The translations under genes were made by a program, and so were the position numbers. Below are positions 8,493 through 18,081 of a stretch of DNA of 64,000 nt, one piece after another. The stretch comes from Firmicutes bacterium UBA5201. Its GTDB lineage: Bacteria; Bacillota; Clostridia; Peptostreptococcales; Acidaminobacteraceae. Each line of letters begins with the position of its first letter. Position 1 is the first letter of the stretch. The notes below the pieces were generated by a model that was given only the letters and a program-made list of their open reading frames with translations, searched no databases and was not told the DNA's origin. Location: contig DHVT01000015.1 of NCBI GenBank assembly GCA_002412775.1, positions 186,001 to 250,000 on the forward strand. The letters are read 5' to 3'.

Positions 8493-9026
8493 CTATTTGG
8501 CTCCTTCAAAAATGGCGAGATTGGATTTGTTGATGGCAATCACTACAATAGGAATGATGATCAGTTGAATAAATATACCTGGAATTCCTGTTGTCACTGC
8601 TGTAGTAATGAATACTAATGCCGAAGGCAGCTTGGCCGCAAAGAAGGTTGAAAGAACAAAAACCATAAAGCCTCCTGCAATACGCCCAAGAATCATTGAA
8701 ACCAAGAGGGCAATGTATGGATTCTTTGTCACATTACTTCGGATTAAACTAATAGTGAGTCCGTAAATGCCGAGTTCGAGCATCATAATTGGCATCATTG
8801 GAAATATTGGTGGCATGCCAGTTAGTAAACCACTGAGCAGTGGTGTAATCACACCAACAGAAAGCGCTAACATCGGACTCAAAAAGAAGCCTGCGATGAG
8901 CACTGGAATGTGCATCGGTAAAAAGATCGGGCCTGCACCGCCGATCATGTGGAAAGCCATAGGTAGTACTAAACCAAGTGCGATGAATACACCGGATAGA
9001 ATTAATGAATGGGTCTTGTTAGGCAT
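8493..9026 (-). CDS. ECF-transporter S component (substrate-binding membrane protein)
   Basis: A 177-residue protein with about six membrane segments: SLILSGVFIALGLVLPMAF, then FLPMHIPVLIAGFFLSPMLA and an Ala/Gly-rich helix NPYIALLVSMILGRIAGG. This is the ECF-type substrate-specific fold that captures vitamins or similar micronutrients and works with a shared AAT energising module encoded elsewhere. No T or A component lies nearby, as expected for group II ECF systems. The ATG at 9026 follows AGAGGTT; the longer upstream frame lacks a site. Substrate not identifiable from sequence alone. Confidence 0.85.
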   Translation of the reverse strand: MPNKTHSLILSGVFIALGLVLPMAFHMIGGAGPIFLPMHIPVLIAGFFLSPMLALSVGVITPLLSGLLTGMPPIFPMMPIMMLELGIYGLTISLIRSNVTKNPYIALLVSMILGRIAGGFMVFVLSTFFAAKLPSALVFITTAVTTGIPGIFIQLIIIPIVVIAINKSNLAIFEGAK

Positions 9027-9063
9027 ATTGAACCTCTTTCTGTATAATTTGATTTGCACGATT

Positions 9064-9092
9064 ATTATAGCAACATTTTAATTCAATTGTAA
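9064..9092 (-). promoter_or_regulatory. Promoter of the ECF/methyltransferase operon
   Basis: On the minus strand TTACAA, 17 bp, TATAAT, 38 bp ahead of the ECF start codon. No riboswitch fold is possible in so short a leader. Confidence 0.65.
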
Positions 9093-9150
9093 GCCCAAAG
9101 GGGGGATAATTGTTTGATGTAATCTGATTGGACAAAACCGAACAACAAAA

Positions 9151-9190
9151 GACACAACCTGATTCATTACGATTCAAGTTGTGCCTTCAT
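9151..9190. terminator. Hairpin, diverged copy of the 7850 terminator
   Basis: GACACAAC and GTTGTGCC flank a longer loop. The preceding CCGAACAACAAAA is nearly the same as at 7838. The ECF/methyltransferase operon is thus flanked by two copies of one terminator-like sequence. Confidence 0.6.
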
Positions 9191-9299
9191 TCTTTTTTGA
9201 GATTTGATTGCTTCATCTTCTGTCACCTCGTGAGCTGCATTTATTTTTTTGTTTTTTTAGCTTGTGCTAATTGGTATACATTCATCATTTCAGGCATCC
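9167..9299 (-). pseudogene. Possible frameshifted small ORF, about 43 aa
   Basis: On the minus strand a strong AGGAGG is followed eight bases later by ATG and MPEMMNVYQLAQAKKTKK, then a stop in a poly-A run. One extra A would continue the frame as NAAHEVTEDEAIKSQKRMKA and then a stop at 9167, just inside the hairpin. Either an 18-codon peptide or a recently frameshifted 43-residue protein. No family recognised. The rest of 9093-9513 shows nothing else. Confidence 0.3.
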
Positions 9300-9513
9300 C
9301 TGTGTCCTCCTTTGATTTATTCTATGATTTGATTATAGGCCTCAAAGATTAGATTGAAACCAAAGCTTCGTTAGAAAAAGGTTAAGTGTAAATAAAAGAA
9401 TAGATTTTCCTCTCATAACATATGAAAACAATGCAATTTGCACAGGATTTAAGTTGTCAGAAAGTTTAGACTGGTAGTATGGGGAAGTCTATATTTTGAA
9501 TAGGGGTTTTATT

Positions 9514-10578
9514 ATGACAGATAGAAGAAAGAGTCAAAAAAATAAAAATCAGTTTTTAGGATGCTTAATTGGTGGAGCGATTGGTGACGCACTTGGATGG
9601 CCGGTTGAATTTCTGACACTGCACGAGATTAATAGGCGATTCGGACCAGAGGGGATCAATGATTTGCCACGCTATAATGGCGATAAAGCTCAAATCACAG
9701 ATGACACTCAAATGACGATGTTCACGGCAGAGGGGTTGCTTAGAGCTGAGTCCAGGAGAATCAATAAAGGCATCTTCCATATGCCAACAGTGATCTATTT
9801 TGCTTATCAGAGATGGTTGGTCACACAGGGATTCACAAGAAAAGAAGAGTTCGAATGGATATATGACGGTTGGCTGATTGACGTGAAAGCTCTTCATGTA
9901 TCGAGGGCACCAGGTAATTCTTGCATTTCGGCTCTGGCCAGTGAAAGAATTGGTATCCCTGAGAAACCGATCAATAGCAGCAAAGGCTGTGGAGCAGTCA
10001 TGAGATCGGCACCCTTTGGACTGTTTCTTGAAAAAGATGATGCATACGACATGGCTGTAGAATCAGCCGCACTTACCCATGGTCATCCCATCGGGTTTAT
10101 TTCTGCCGGCGCTTTGGCCTATTTGATCGCAGAAATCATTTCAGGAGTGACACTTGAGCAAGCAGTTCGTAGCACAGTCAAAAAGATCGAGTCTGTGAAA
10201 GATGGTACGGAATGTGCAGCTAAACTTAAGCAGGCTCAACGGCTTGCATGGGATCAGGTTAGTGATATCCATGCAATAAAAGCCATTGGCGAAGGATGGA
10301 TTGCAGAAGAGGCACTGGGAATCGCCGTATATTGCGCCATAAGACATCAAAGTGATTTCAGGAAGGCACTGATTGCCGCAGTCAATCATGATGGTGACAG
10401 TGACAGTTCAGGGTCCATCACGGGAAATATTCTCGGTGCATTCATTGGCATAGAACACATCCCAGAGGAATGGATCCATGCCATCGAACTCAAAGATGAA
10501 CTGGAAATACTGGCAGAAGATCTCTTAATCGGTTATGATGAAAGAGATGAATGGCAGCAAAAGTATCCGGGATATTGA
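9514..10578 (+). CDS. ADP-ribosylglycohydrolase family protein
   Basis: A 354-residue DraG/ADPRH-fold enzyme that removes ADP-ribose from proteins or small molecules with Mg2+. The motifs are in order: GGAIGDALGWPVEF, ITDDTQMTMFTAEGLL (first metal site), a central HGHPIGFISAGA, and NHDGDSDSSGSITGNILGA (second metal site with Asp pairs). All metal-binding Asp residues expected of the family are present, so it should be active. The ATG at 9514 is preferred; a TTG at 9496 is an alternative. The APH-fold kinase gene begins 15 bp after it, so both are probably one transcript. Confidence 0.9.
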   Translation: MTDRRKSQKNKNQFLGCLIGGAIGDALGWPVEFLTLHEINRRFGPEGINDLPRYNGDKAQITDDTQMTMFTAEGLLRAESRRINKGIFHMPTVIYFAYQRWLVTQGFTRKEEFEWIYDGWLIDVKALHVSRAPGNSCISALASERIGIPEKPINSSKGCGAVMRSAPFGLFLEKDDAYDMAVESAALTHGHPIGFISAGALAYLIAEIISGVTLEQAVRSTVKKIESVKDGTECAAKLKQAQRLAWDQVSDIHAIKAIGEGWIAEEALGIAVYCAIRHQSDFRKALIAAVNHDGDSDSSGSITGNILGAFIGIEHIPEEWIHAIELKDELEILAEDLLIGYDERDEWQQKYPGY

Positions 10579-10593
10579 TGAGAAGGTGATGGC

Positions 10594-11484
10594 ATGAAAG
10601 ACATAAGGAGTTATGATACATTTTTAAAGATTGAGCCCGTCAATAAGGGCTGGTCCAGCGACAAAAAATATTGCATCCAAACTACAGATGGAAAGATTTT
10701 GCTTTTAAGGGTTGCGGATGCTTCATTATACGAACAAAAAAAGGCCGAGTTCGAGATCATGAAAAAGGTCGCGGCACTCGGCGTTCCCATGTCACAACCC
10801 ATAGAATTTGGCACTTGTGATGGTGGAAAAAATGTCTATTCACTGCTTTCCTGGTGTGATGGCGAAGATGCTATGGAGGCATTACCAAGACTCACTGAGG
10901 CAAAGCAATATGAGCTTGGAATTGAATCCGGTAAAATACTGAGAACGATTCATTCTATAGAAGCCCCTAAAGATCAAGAAGAATGGGGGGTAAGGTTTAA
11001 CAGAAAAACAAGTATTAAAATTGAAAAGTATAAGGCATGTGGCATCCAGTTTGAGGGTGACCATCATATCCTTGAATACATTGAGAACAATCGACATCTG
11101 CTCACAGGTAGACCACAATGTTATCAGCATGGCGATTATCATGTTGGCAATATGATTCTCTCATCCGATCACAAACTTTCAATCATAGACTTCAACAGAT
11201 CAGATTTTGGTGATCCATGGGAAGAATTCAACAGGATCGTATGGTGCGCTTCGGTCAGTCCACACTTTGCAACTGGGCAATTGAATGGCTATTTTGGTGG
11301 GACACCTCCTATTGAGTTTTTCAAGCTGTTGGCATTTTATATTGCGAGTAATTCGCTTTCTTCGATTTACTGGGCGATTCAGTTTGGGGATGAGGAAGTT
11401 ACTGTGATGAAAAATCAAGCGAAAGATGTTCTGGGGTGGTATGGAGATATGATGAATGTGGTGCCGGGGTGGTATTTGGGGTGA
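10594..11484 (+). CDS. APH-family phosphotransferase
   Basis: A 296-residue aminoglycoside-phosphotransferase/choline-kinase fold protein. The catalytic loop is QHGDYHVGNMIL (Brenner motif with catalytic Asp) and the metal-binding motif is SIIDFNRSDFGDPWEEFNR. The N-lobe has a nucleotide-binding strand pattern around KKYCIQTTDGKILLLRVAD. It phosphorylates a small molecule; whether an antibiotic or a metabolite is unknown. It is co-directional with the ADP-ribosylglycohydrolase 15 bp upstream, which hints at processing of an ADP-ribosylated or phosphorylated small molecule, or rifampicin/aminoglycoside-type detoxification (inference). Confidence 0.88.
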   Translation: MKDIRSYDTFLKIEPVNKGWSSDKKYCIQTTDGKILLLRVADASLYEQKKAEFEIMKKVAALGVPMSQPIEFGTCDGGKNVYSLLSWCDGEDAMEALPRLTEAKQYELGIESGKILRTIHSIEAPKDQEEWGVRFNRKTSIKIEKYKACGIQFEGDHHILEYIENNRHLLTGRPQCYQHGDYHVGNMILSSDHKLSIIDFNRSDFGDPWEEFNRIVWCASVSPHFATGQLNGYFGGTPPIEFFKLLAFYIASNSLSSIYWAIQFGDEEVTVMKNQAKDVLGWYGDMMNVVPGWYLG

Positions 11485-11659
11485 TTATTAATAGTTAATG
11501 TAATGACATAAAATTAGAGATGATTGTATAGAAACCCATTTCGTTAAAGTGTATAATAGCATTGATGGTTAAATATTGGTATTATCAGAATTCCAACACT
11601 TTGAATAGATCAACAGTAGATAAAATCTCATAATAATCATGCTTAAAGGGGGAATCACT

Positions 11660-14600
11660 TTGAATAGCAATTTTACATTTTTGAAAACTAAATGGCCAAT
11701 GCTATCGAACCTAGCACAATTGGCGGAGAAGAACATCTACCAAGATCCAAATACAACTTTGATTAAGCTTGGTATGTTTGGAGAGCTTTTAGTTGATTAC
11801 TTGTATGCCTATGATGACCTCGATGAGACTTTTGACAAAACACAGATAAAAAAGCTTGAGGTTCTGAAGCAAAATGATCTTCTTCCTTATGAAATTGATC
11901 GTATTCTACATACATTAAGAAGGTCTCGAAATAAAGCAGCCCATGAGAACTATAGTGTTATTGATGATGCCAAAGTCAATACTAGTCTCACACACAAACT
12001 TGCTATTTGGTTTATGAAAATCTATGGTGATTGGCAGTTTGAGGAAGCACCTTATGTTGAACCTGTAGATTTAAATAATTCATTAGATATCGAGCATTTG
12101 AAGGCTGAGTCACAGCAGCTGTCAGAAGAATATGAAAATAGATTAAAAGCTCTGGAATTAGAACTCATAAAAGTTAGAAATGAATTCGATTCGACGAAAC
12201 AGGATGACCGTAAAGAAAAATCAAAAAGGACTGCGGCTTTAATTGAGTTGAATGAAAAAGAGACGCGAAAAATCATTGATGAACAACTCCGCATGTGCGG
12301 TTGGGAAGTTGATTCTAGTGAATTAACCTATTCAAAAGGAACTAGACCAGATAAACGAAGGAATTTAGCCATATCAGAATGGCCAACTGATGCCGTCGGA
12401 TCAAGATCCAATGGCAGAGCAGATTATGCTCTATTTGTGAAAGATAGCTTCGTTGGCATTATTGAAGCCAAGAGAGGGAGTAAAGACATTCCTTCTGACA
12501 TCAATCAAGCCAAACAATACACTTCATCCATAAAAGATGAGCATATTGAGTATATTATTAATAAGTGGGGAGAACATAAAGTACCATTTGTATTTGCAAC
12601 CAATGGACGAAAGTATTTGAAGCAAATCGAAGAAAAATCAGGAGTCTGGTTTTTGGATTTAAGAAAATCTACGAATCATCCAAAAGCACTTCAATCATGG
12701 CACTCTCCAGAGGGTCTATTAAATTTGCTTTCAAGTGATGTGGACGAAGCCCATAAAAAGTTAAAAGAGGAGCCTTACCAATATTTGCAAGATCCAAAAG
12801 GATTAGGCCTTAGAGACTACCAAATCAAAGCAATCAAAAGAGTTGAGGAAAGTATAGAGTTAGGGAAGAAATCCATTTTAGTTTCAATGGCGACTGGTAC
12901 AGGTAAAACAAGAACAACTATTGGTCTTATTTATCGACTAATAAAAAGCGACCGATTCAGAAGAGTACTATTTTTAGTTGATCGATCATCACTTGGTGAA
13001 CAGGCAGAAGATGCATTTAAAGATAATGTAATCGAAGATCTTCAAACATTCAATAGGATTTATGACGTTAAGGTACTAGGTGAAAAAACACCAGAATTAA
13101 CTACAAAACTTCATATCTCAACTGTTCAGGGGATGGTAAGAAGAATCTTATTCTCTGAAGAAAATATTCCCGCTATTGATACCTATGACTGCATCGTAGT
13201 TGATGAAGCTCACAGAGGCTACATCCTAGATAAAGAAATGGGTGACGTTGAACTTGAGTATCGAAACCAAGAAGACTACATCAGTAAATATCGAGCAGTA
13301 ATCGAGTATTTTGATGCTGTGAAAGTTGCGTTAACTGCTACACCTGCCCTACACACAACTTCGATATTTGGGGAACCTGTTTATAATTACTCTTATAGAG
13401 AAGCGGTAATTGATGGTTATTTGGTTGATCATGAACCACCTCATCAAATTACAACTGAACTGAGTGATAACGGCATCAGTTACAAACAAGGTGATGTTGT
13501 TCCCGTCTATGACCCTTTGACAAATGAAATCATCAATAGTGCTGAAATCCCTGATGATATCAATATTGAAGTTGAACAATTTAATAAGAAAGTCATCAAT
13601 GAAAACTTTAACAGGGTTGTACTAGATGAGATCACAGACTACATTAGTCCAGAAGGACCTGATAAGACGTTGATCTTTGCTGCCACGGATTTACATGCAG
13701 ATATGATAGTTAGACTTCTAAAAGAGCTATATGAGGAAAAAGGTTACGAAATAGAAGACGATTCTATCATGAAAATCACTGGATCAGTAACAGATCCACT
13801 TGAAGCAATTAAACGATATAAAAACGAAACAAATCCGGTTATTGCAGTTACGGTTGATCTATTAACGACAGGAATTGATGTGCCAACTATAAGCAATTTG
13901 GTCTTCATTCGCCGTGTCAAATCAAGAATTCTATATGAGCAAATGCTTGGTAGAGCGACAAGACTCTGTGATGACATAGGCAAGACTCACTTTAATATTT
14001 ATGATGCAGTAAGGTTGTATGAAGGGCTTGAAAAAGTAACAAATATGAAACCTGTAGTTTCATCATCCACTACAACTTTCGTAGATCTTGTAACTGAACT
14101 TGGACAACTGGATAACGAAACACTAAAAAAGCGTCATTTGGATGCCATTGTTGCAAAGTTACAAAGAAAGAAAAGAACACTTACCGGTGAAAATTTGGAT
14201 TTGTTTAAAAGTTATACTGGCGGACTGGATCCGGATGAACTCATAAAAAACATAAGACATGGAGATTTAAACAAAGCAGTTGAATTGCTATCAAATAATA
14301 AAGAACTCGTTAACTTCCTTGATAAGAAAATTTACAATCCAAGGCAAATTATCTATTCGGATCATTATGATGAGATGACTGGACATGAACGTGGTTATGG
14401 CATAGCAGATAAACCAGAAGATTATATGCATGAATTTGCACAGTTTATCAAAGAAAACATGAATAAGATTCCAGCTCTAGAAATTGTTTGTCAAAGACCA
14501 CAGGAACTGACAAGAGAATCACTCAAAGAACTCAGATTAGAACTTACAAAACACGGCTTTACAGAGAGTCATTTGAATACGGCTTATAACACTATGAAAA

Positions 14601-14923
14601 ATGAAGACTTTGCTGCAGATATTATAAGTTTTATCAGACAACATGCCCTTGGTGATGCCCTCGTTAATCATGACGATCGCATCAGAAATGCAATGAAGAA
14701 AGTCAAACAACTTCAACAATGGAAACCTATTCAAATCAAATGGCTTGAAAGAATTGAAAAGCAATTGCTTAAGGAATATATCATCGATAAACAATCCTTT
14801 AATGATGCACCGTTTAATAAAGATGGTGGGTATGATAAAATCAACAAGTATCTTAACAACCGGTTGGATGAAATTTTAGTCGTGTTGAATGAAAATTTAT
14901 ACAACGATAGGGAGACAGCATAA
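11660..14923 (+). CDS. hsdR: Type I restriction endonuclease subunit R
   Basis: The motor and nuclease subunit of a type I restriction system, 1087 residues from the TTG start. An N-terminal DUF4145/HEPN-like region ends in RRSRNKAAHE. The PD-(D/E)XK nuclease is GRADYALF...GIIEAKRGS (about residues 251-270). The SF2 translocase has MATGTGKT, DEAHRGY, TATPAL and LLTTGIDVPT...QMLGRATR. A C-terminal EcoEI_R-type domain follows. TTG at 11660 is chosen because AAAGGGGGA lies ahead; an ATG seven codons upstream overlaps that site. The hsdM gene starts two bases after the stop. It looks intact. Confidence 0.95.
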   Translation: MNSNFTFLKTKWPMLSNLAQLAEKNIYQDPNTTLIKLGMFGELLVDYLYAYDDLDETFDKTQIKKLEVLKQNDLLPYEIDRILHTLRRSRNKAAHENYSVIDDAKVNTSLTHKLAIWFMKIYGDWQFEEAPYVEPVDLNNSLDIEHLKAESQQLSEEYENRLKALELELIKVRNEFDSTKQDDRKEKSKRTAALIELNEKETRKIIDEQLRMCGWEVDSSELTYSKGTRPDKRRNLAISEWPTDAVGSRSNGRADYALFVKDSFVGIIEAKRGSKDIPSDINQAKQYTSSIKDEHIEYIINKWGEHKVPFVFATNGRKYLKQIEEKSGVWFLDLRKSTNHPKALQSWHSPEGLLNLLSSDVDEAHKKLKEEPYQYLQDPKGLGLRDYQIKAIKRVEESIELGKKSILVSMATGTGKTRTTIGLIYRLIKSDRFRRVLFLVDRSSLGEQAEDAFKDNVIEDLQTFNRIYDVKVLGEKTPELTTKLHISTVQGMVRRILFSEENIPAIDTYDCIVVDEAHRGYILDKEMGDVELEYRNQEDYISKYRAVIEYFDAVKVALTATPALHTTSIFGEPVYNYSYREAVIDGYLVDHEPPHQITTELSDNGISYKQGDVVPVYDPLTNEIINSAEIPDDINIEVEQFNKKVINENFNRVVLDEITDYISPEGPDKTLIFAATDLHADMIVRLLKELYEEKGYEIEDDSIMKITGSVTDPLEAIKRYKNETNPVIAVTVDLLTTGIDVPTISNLVFIRRVKSRILYEQMLGRATRLCDDIGKTHFNIYDAVRLYEGLEKVTNMKPVVSSSTTTFVDLVTELGQLDNETLKKRHLDAIVAKLQRKKRTLTGENLDLFKSYTGGLDPDELIKNIRHGDLNKAVELLSNNKELVNFLDKKIYNPRQIIYSDHYDEMTGHERGYGIADKPEDYMHEFAQFIKENMNKIPALEIVCQRPQELTRESLKELRLELTKHGFTESHLNTAYNTMKNEDFAADIISFIRQHALGDALVNHDDRIRNAMKKVKQLQQWKPIQIKWLERIEKQLLKEYIIDKQSFNDAPFNKDGGYDKINKYLNNRLDEILVVLNENLYNDRETA

Positions 14924-14925
14924 AG

Positions 14926-16341
14926 ATGAACACACAAGAAATTGTTAGCAAACTATGGAACCTTTGTAATGTATTAAGAGATGACGGGATTACTTACCAC
15001 CAGTATGTAACAGAACTCACGTATATTCTGTTTTTAAAAATGTCCAAAGAACGCGGTGATAAAGTAGAAAGCTCTATACCAGAAGAATACAGATGGGACA
15101 AACTCGCATCCAAAGATGGTGTTGAACTCAAGAATTTTTATCGTCAATTACTTCTTGATTTAGGTACAAAAGGTGAAGGCAGAATAAAAGAGATTTATGC
15201 AAATGCAAATTCAAATATTGATGAACCTAAAAATCTAGAAAAGATCATAAGGTCGATTGACCAATTAGATTGGTACAATGCGAAAGAAGAAGGCTTAGGC
15301 AATTTGTATGAAGGTCTCCTCGAAAAGAACGCCAACGAGAAAAAATCAGGTGCTGGTCAGTACTTTACTCCGAGACCGTTAATCAACCTCATGGTAGAAC
15401 TCATTGATCCGAAACCAGGTGAAAAGTGCAATGACCCCGCAGCAGGTACCTTTGGTTTTATGATTGCAGCAGACACCTATTTAAAGAAAAAATACGACAA
15501 TTACTATGATGTAAACATTGATGCCGAGTTTCAGAGAACAAAAGCATTTACTGGCTGTGAATTGGTACAAGAAACCCATAGATTAGCTCTTATGAATGCT
15601 ATGCTTCATGATATTGAGAGTGAAATTTTCTTGGGTGATACTTTGTCGAGTCTTGGTACAAAGTTTAAGGATTATGATGTAGTGCTTACAAATCCGCCAT
15701 TTGGAACTAAACAAGGTGGAGAAAGAGCATCTCGTGATGACTTAACGTTCTTAACGTCCAATAAGCAACTTAACTTCTTACAACACATTTACCGATCGCT
15801 TAAGAAAAATGGTAAAGCAAGAGCTGCAGTAATTTTACCGGATAATGTTTTATTCCAAGATGGGGATGGCAATAAAATTCGTGAAGATTTAATGGACAAA
15901 TGTAACCTTCACACCATTTTAAGACTTCCTACTGGAATATTCTATGCACAAGGCGTTAAAACTAACGTCCTCTTTTTTGAACGTGGTAGAACAGATAAAG
16001 GAAACACAAAAGAAGTCTGGTTCTATGACCTTCGTACCAACATGCCTTCATTTGGCAAAAGAACACCTCTAACTGAAAGCCACTTTGATGCATTTAAAGA
16101 AGCGTATCAAGCAAAAGATCGCACAAAAGTTGAAGATGAACGATTTAAGGTATATGTTGTTGAAGAAATATTAGCTAAAAAGTCATTGGATTTAGGACTT
16201 ATTAGAGATGATTCATTGACTGAATATGACGATTTACCTGATCCGATTGAGAGTGCTGAATTGGCAGCGGCAAAGCTTGAAGAAGCTGCGGATCTCCTTA
16301 TGAGTGTTGTTAAAGAGTTACGACATTTGGGAGGGGTGTAG
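14926..16341 (+). CDS. hsdM: Type I restriction-modification DNA methyltransferase subunit M
   Basis: A 471-residue N6-adenine methyltransferase. The N-terminal helical HsdM domain precedes the catalytic domain: SAM-binding DPAAGTFGFMIA, the lead-in GAGQYFTPRPLINLMVEL, and catalytic NPPF in DVVLTNPPFGTKQGG. Together with HsdS it protects host DNA, and with HsdR it makes the restricting complex. It sits between hsdR and hsdS with only two bases on either side, so all three subunits are co-expressed. Length and motifs are normal for the family. Confidence 0.97.
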   Translation: MNTQEIVSKLWNLCNVLRDDGITYHQYVTELTYILFLKMSKERGDKVESSIPEEYRWDKLASKDGVELKNFYRQLLLDLGTKGEGRIKEIYANANSNIDEPKNLEKIIRSIDQLDWYNAKEEGLGNLYEGLLEKNANEKKSGAGQYFTPRPLINLMVELIDPKPGEKCNDPAAGTFGFMIAADTYLKKKYDNYYDVNIDAEFQRTKAFTGCELVQETHRLALMNAMLHDIESEIFLGDTLSSLGTKFKDYDVVLTNPPFGTKQGGERASRDDLTFLTSNKQLNFLQHIYRSLKKNGKARAAVILPDNVLFQDGDGNKIREDLMDKCNLHTILRLPTGIFYAQGVKTNVLFFERGRTDKGNTKEVWFYDLRTNMPSFGKRTPLTESHFDAFKEAYQAKDRTKVEDERFKVYVVEEILAKKSLDLGLIRDDSLTEYDDLPDPIESAELAAAKLEEAADLLMSVVKELRHLGGV

Positions 16342-16342
16342 G

Positions 16343-17761
16343 ATGAGTGATGTTAAAATTTCAAAAATGAAAGTTAATGAGTTTATTGATAAAAACCAAT
16401 CTATATCATTTAACAATTGGATTATTGAAAAACTTGGGAACGTTGTTTTTGCGCAAAAAGGTTCTAAACCAAAACAACTTTTTGATGAAGAGTTTGAATC
16501 ATGCATTCCGTATGTAGATATTAAATGTTTTGAAAAAGGTATTGTATCGAGATTTACAAATGTAATATATGCTAATAGATTTTGTGATGTTGATGATGTT
16601 TTAATGGTATGGGATGGCGCTAGATCGGGACTTGTAGGCATGGGGGTTAAAGGTGCAGTAGGATCAACATTGACAAAACTACAATCTGATATAATTTATA
16701 GCAAATATCTTTACTATTTCTTGAGTATGCAATATGACTATATCAATATGAATCCAAGAGGAACAGGAATACCTCACGTGGATCCCAATATTTTGTGGAA
16801 TATTGAGATTGCAATACCTCCGTTTCCAGAACAACAACGAATAATAAATCATATTGAATCTCTATTTGAGAAAATTGATAAGGCTCAAGAAATGATTGAA
16901 GAAGCTCGCAAAGGTTTTGAAAAACGTAAGGAAGCAATACTAGCCAAAGCATTTCGTGGGGAGTTGACGGCCAAGTGGCGTGAAGAGAATGGTGATATTG
17001 AAAATGCAGAATTACTGTTAAATAGCCTTAATTTATTTAAAAGCCAATTGAAAAAAACAGATATTAATGATGTAGCTGAGGCTGCATTTTCAGAACATGA
17101 TATTCCTATGACATGGCAATGGTCAAAGTTAGGATCCATTTGTTATAAACTCAAATATGGAACATCTACTAAGTCAGAAAATGACGGACTAATTCCAGTA
17201 TTAAGAATGGGTAATCTTCAATCCGGTTTATTAGATTGGAATAGTTTAGTCTATACTTCTGACACAAAAGAAATTGAAAAGTTTAAGTTGATAGAGAATG
17301 ATATTCTTTTCAATAGAACAAATAGCCCTGAACTAGTTGGTAAAACGTCAATATATAAAGGTGAGCGAGAAGCAATATATGCAGGTTATCTTATTAGAAT
17401 TAGAGTCGTTGAGGGCATAAATAGTGACTATGTAAATTATTATCTAAATTCAACATATGCTAAGCATAAATGCTATGAGGTAAAAACTGATGGTGTAAGC
17501 CAATCTAATATTAATGCACAAAAACTTTCGTTATTTGATATTCCAATACCACCTACTGAAGAGCAAAATAGAATTGTAGAGAAAATAAATCAGTTACTTT
17601 CTGAAAACTTGCAAGCATCAAATCTGATAGATATAGAAGATGATATTCAGATGATTAAGAAAGCTATCCTTGCTAAAGCTTTCAGAGGAGATCTTGGAAC
17701 AAATAATCCAGAGGACGAGCCCAGTATTGAACTGATAAAGCGAATAATACACGAGAAGTAA
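16343..17761 (+). CDS. hsdS: Type I restriction specificity subunit S
   Basis: A 472-residue target-recognition subunit with two TRDs separated by conserved coiled coils. The first TRD ends in IPPFPEQQRIINHIESLFEK with helix RKGFEKRKEAILAKAFRGEL. The second ends in IPIPPTEEQNRIVEKINQLL with KKAILAKAFRGDLG. The two spacer helices are matched repeats, as in bipartite-site enzymes. The ATG at 16343 has GGGAGGGGTG upstream and lies one base after the hsdM stop. The recognition sequence cannot be read off. No inverted hsdS fragments or recombinase are next to it, so phase variation by inversion is not indicated in this window. Confidence 0.94.
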   Translation: MSDVKISKMKVNEFIDKNQSISFNNWIIEKLGNVVFAQKGSKPKQLFDEEFESCIPYVDIKCFEKGIVSRFTNVIYANRFCDVDDVLMVWDGARSGLVGMGVKGAVGSTLTKLQSDIIYSKYLYYFLSMQYDYINMNPRGTGIPHVDPNILWNIEIAIPPFPEQQRIINHIESLFEKIDKAQEMIEEARKGFEKRKEAILAKAFRGELTAKWREENGDIENAELLLNSLNLFKSQLKKTDINDVAEAAFSEHDIPMTWQWSKLGSICYKLKYGTSTKSENDGLIPVLRMGNLQSGLLDWNSLVYTSDTKEIEKFKLIENDILFNRTNSPELVGKTSIYKGEREAIYAGYLIRIRVVEGINSDYVNYYLNSTYAKHKCYEVKTDGVSQSNINAQKLSLFDIPIPPTEEQNRIVEKINQLLSENLQASNLIDIEDDIQMIKKAILAKAFRGDLGTNNPEDEPSIELIKRIIHEK

Positions 17762-17788
17762 TAAATATAATATAAATTTAATGGGGGA

Positions 17789-17836
17789 CGAACAACTTTG
17801 GTACCACGTACCAACACGGCAATAACGGCGGTAAAA
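17789..17836 (+). repeat. GTACC element copy A (5' part)
   Basis: CGAACAACTTTGGTACCACG, then TACCAACACGGCAATAACGG and CGGTAAAA, 28 bp after hsdS. It shares its lead-in CGAACAACTnTGG with copy D. After GGTAAAA it departs from the consensus. Through frame FGTTYQHGNNGGKRES is open. Confidence 0.75.
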
Positions 17837-17918
17837 GAGAATCTCTTCATGAGAAAGAGCAGATAATAATTATTAATGACTCAATAGATAATCAAATTTT
17901 CCAATTCGTAGGTGGACT

Positions 17919-17999
17919 AAAGATCTCATAATTTTTTTTGAGATCTTTATTTTTTGTTCAATTTGCAGAATATTCTTACAATACAAAGTGCTATACTGA
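17919..17999 (+). promoter_or_regulatory. Terminator-promoter module, copy a
   Basis: AAAGATCTCA/TGAGATCTTT with a T-run, then ATTTGCAGAATATTCTTACA and a TATACT -10-like box at 17992. Near-identical modules lie at 22966 and 42895, and the terminator part alone at 38475. It ends the upstream unit and could start transcription of the next gene. Confidence 0.7.
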
Positions 18000-18081
18000 A
18001 AATAATGGCAACTGAATTTGATTATTCAGGCATATTCAGTGCATTTTGAGCAACATGACTATTAAAAAGGAAGGTGATTAG

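Noticed and set aside
9128..9352. 74-codon plus-strand ORF
   Set aside because: It lies across a terminator hairpin, with a low-complexity translation and no ribosome-binding site.
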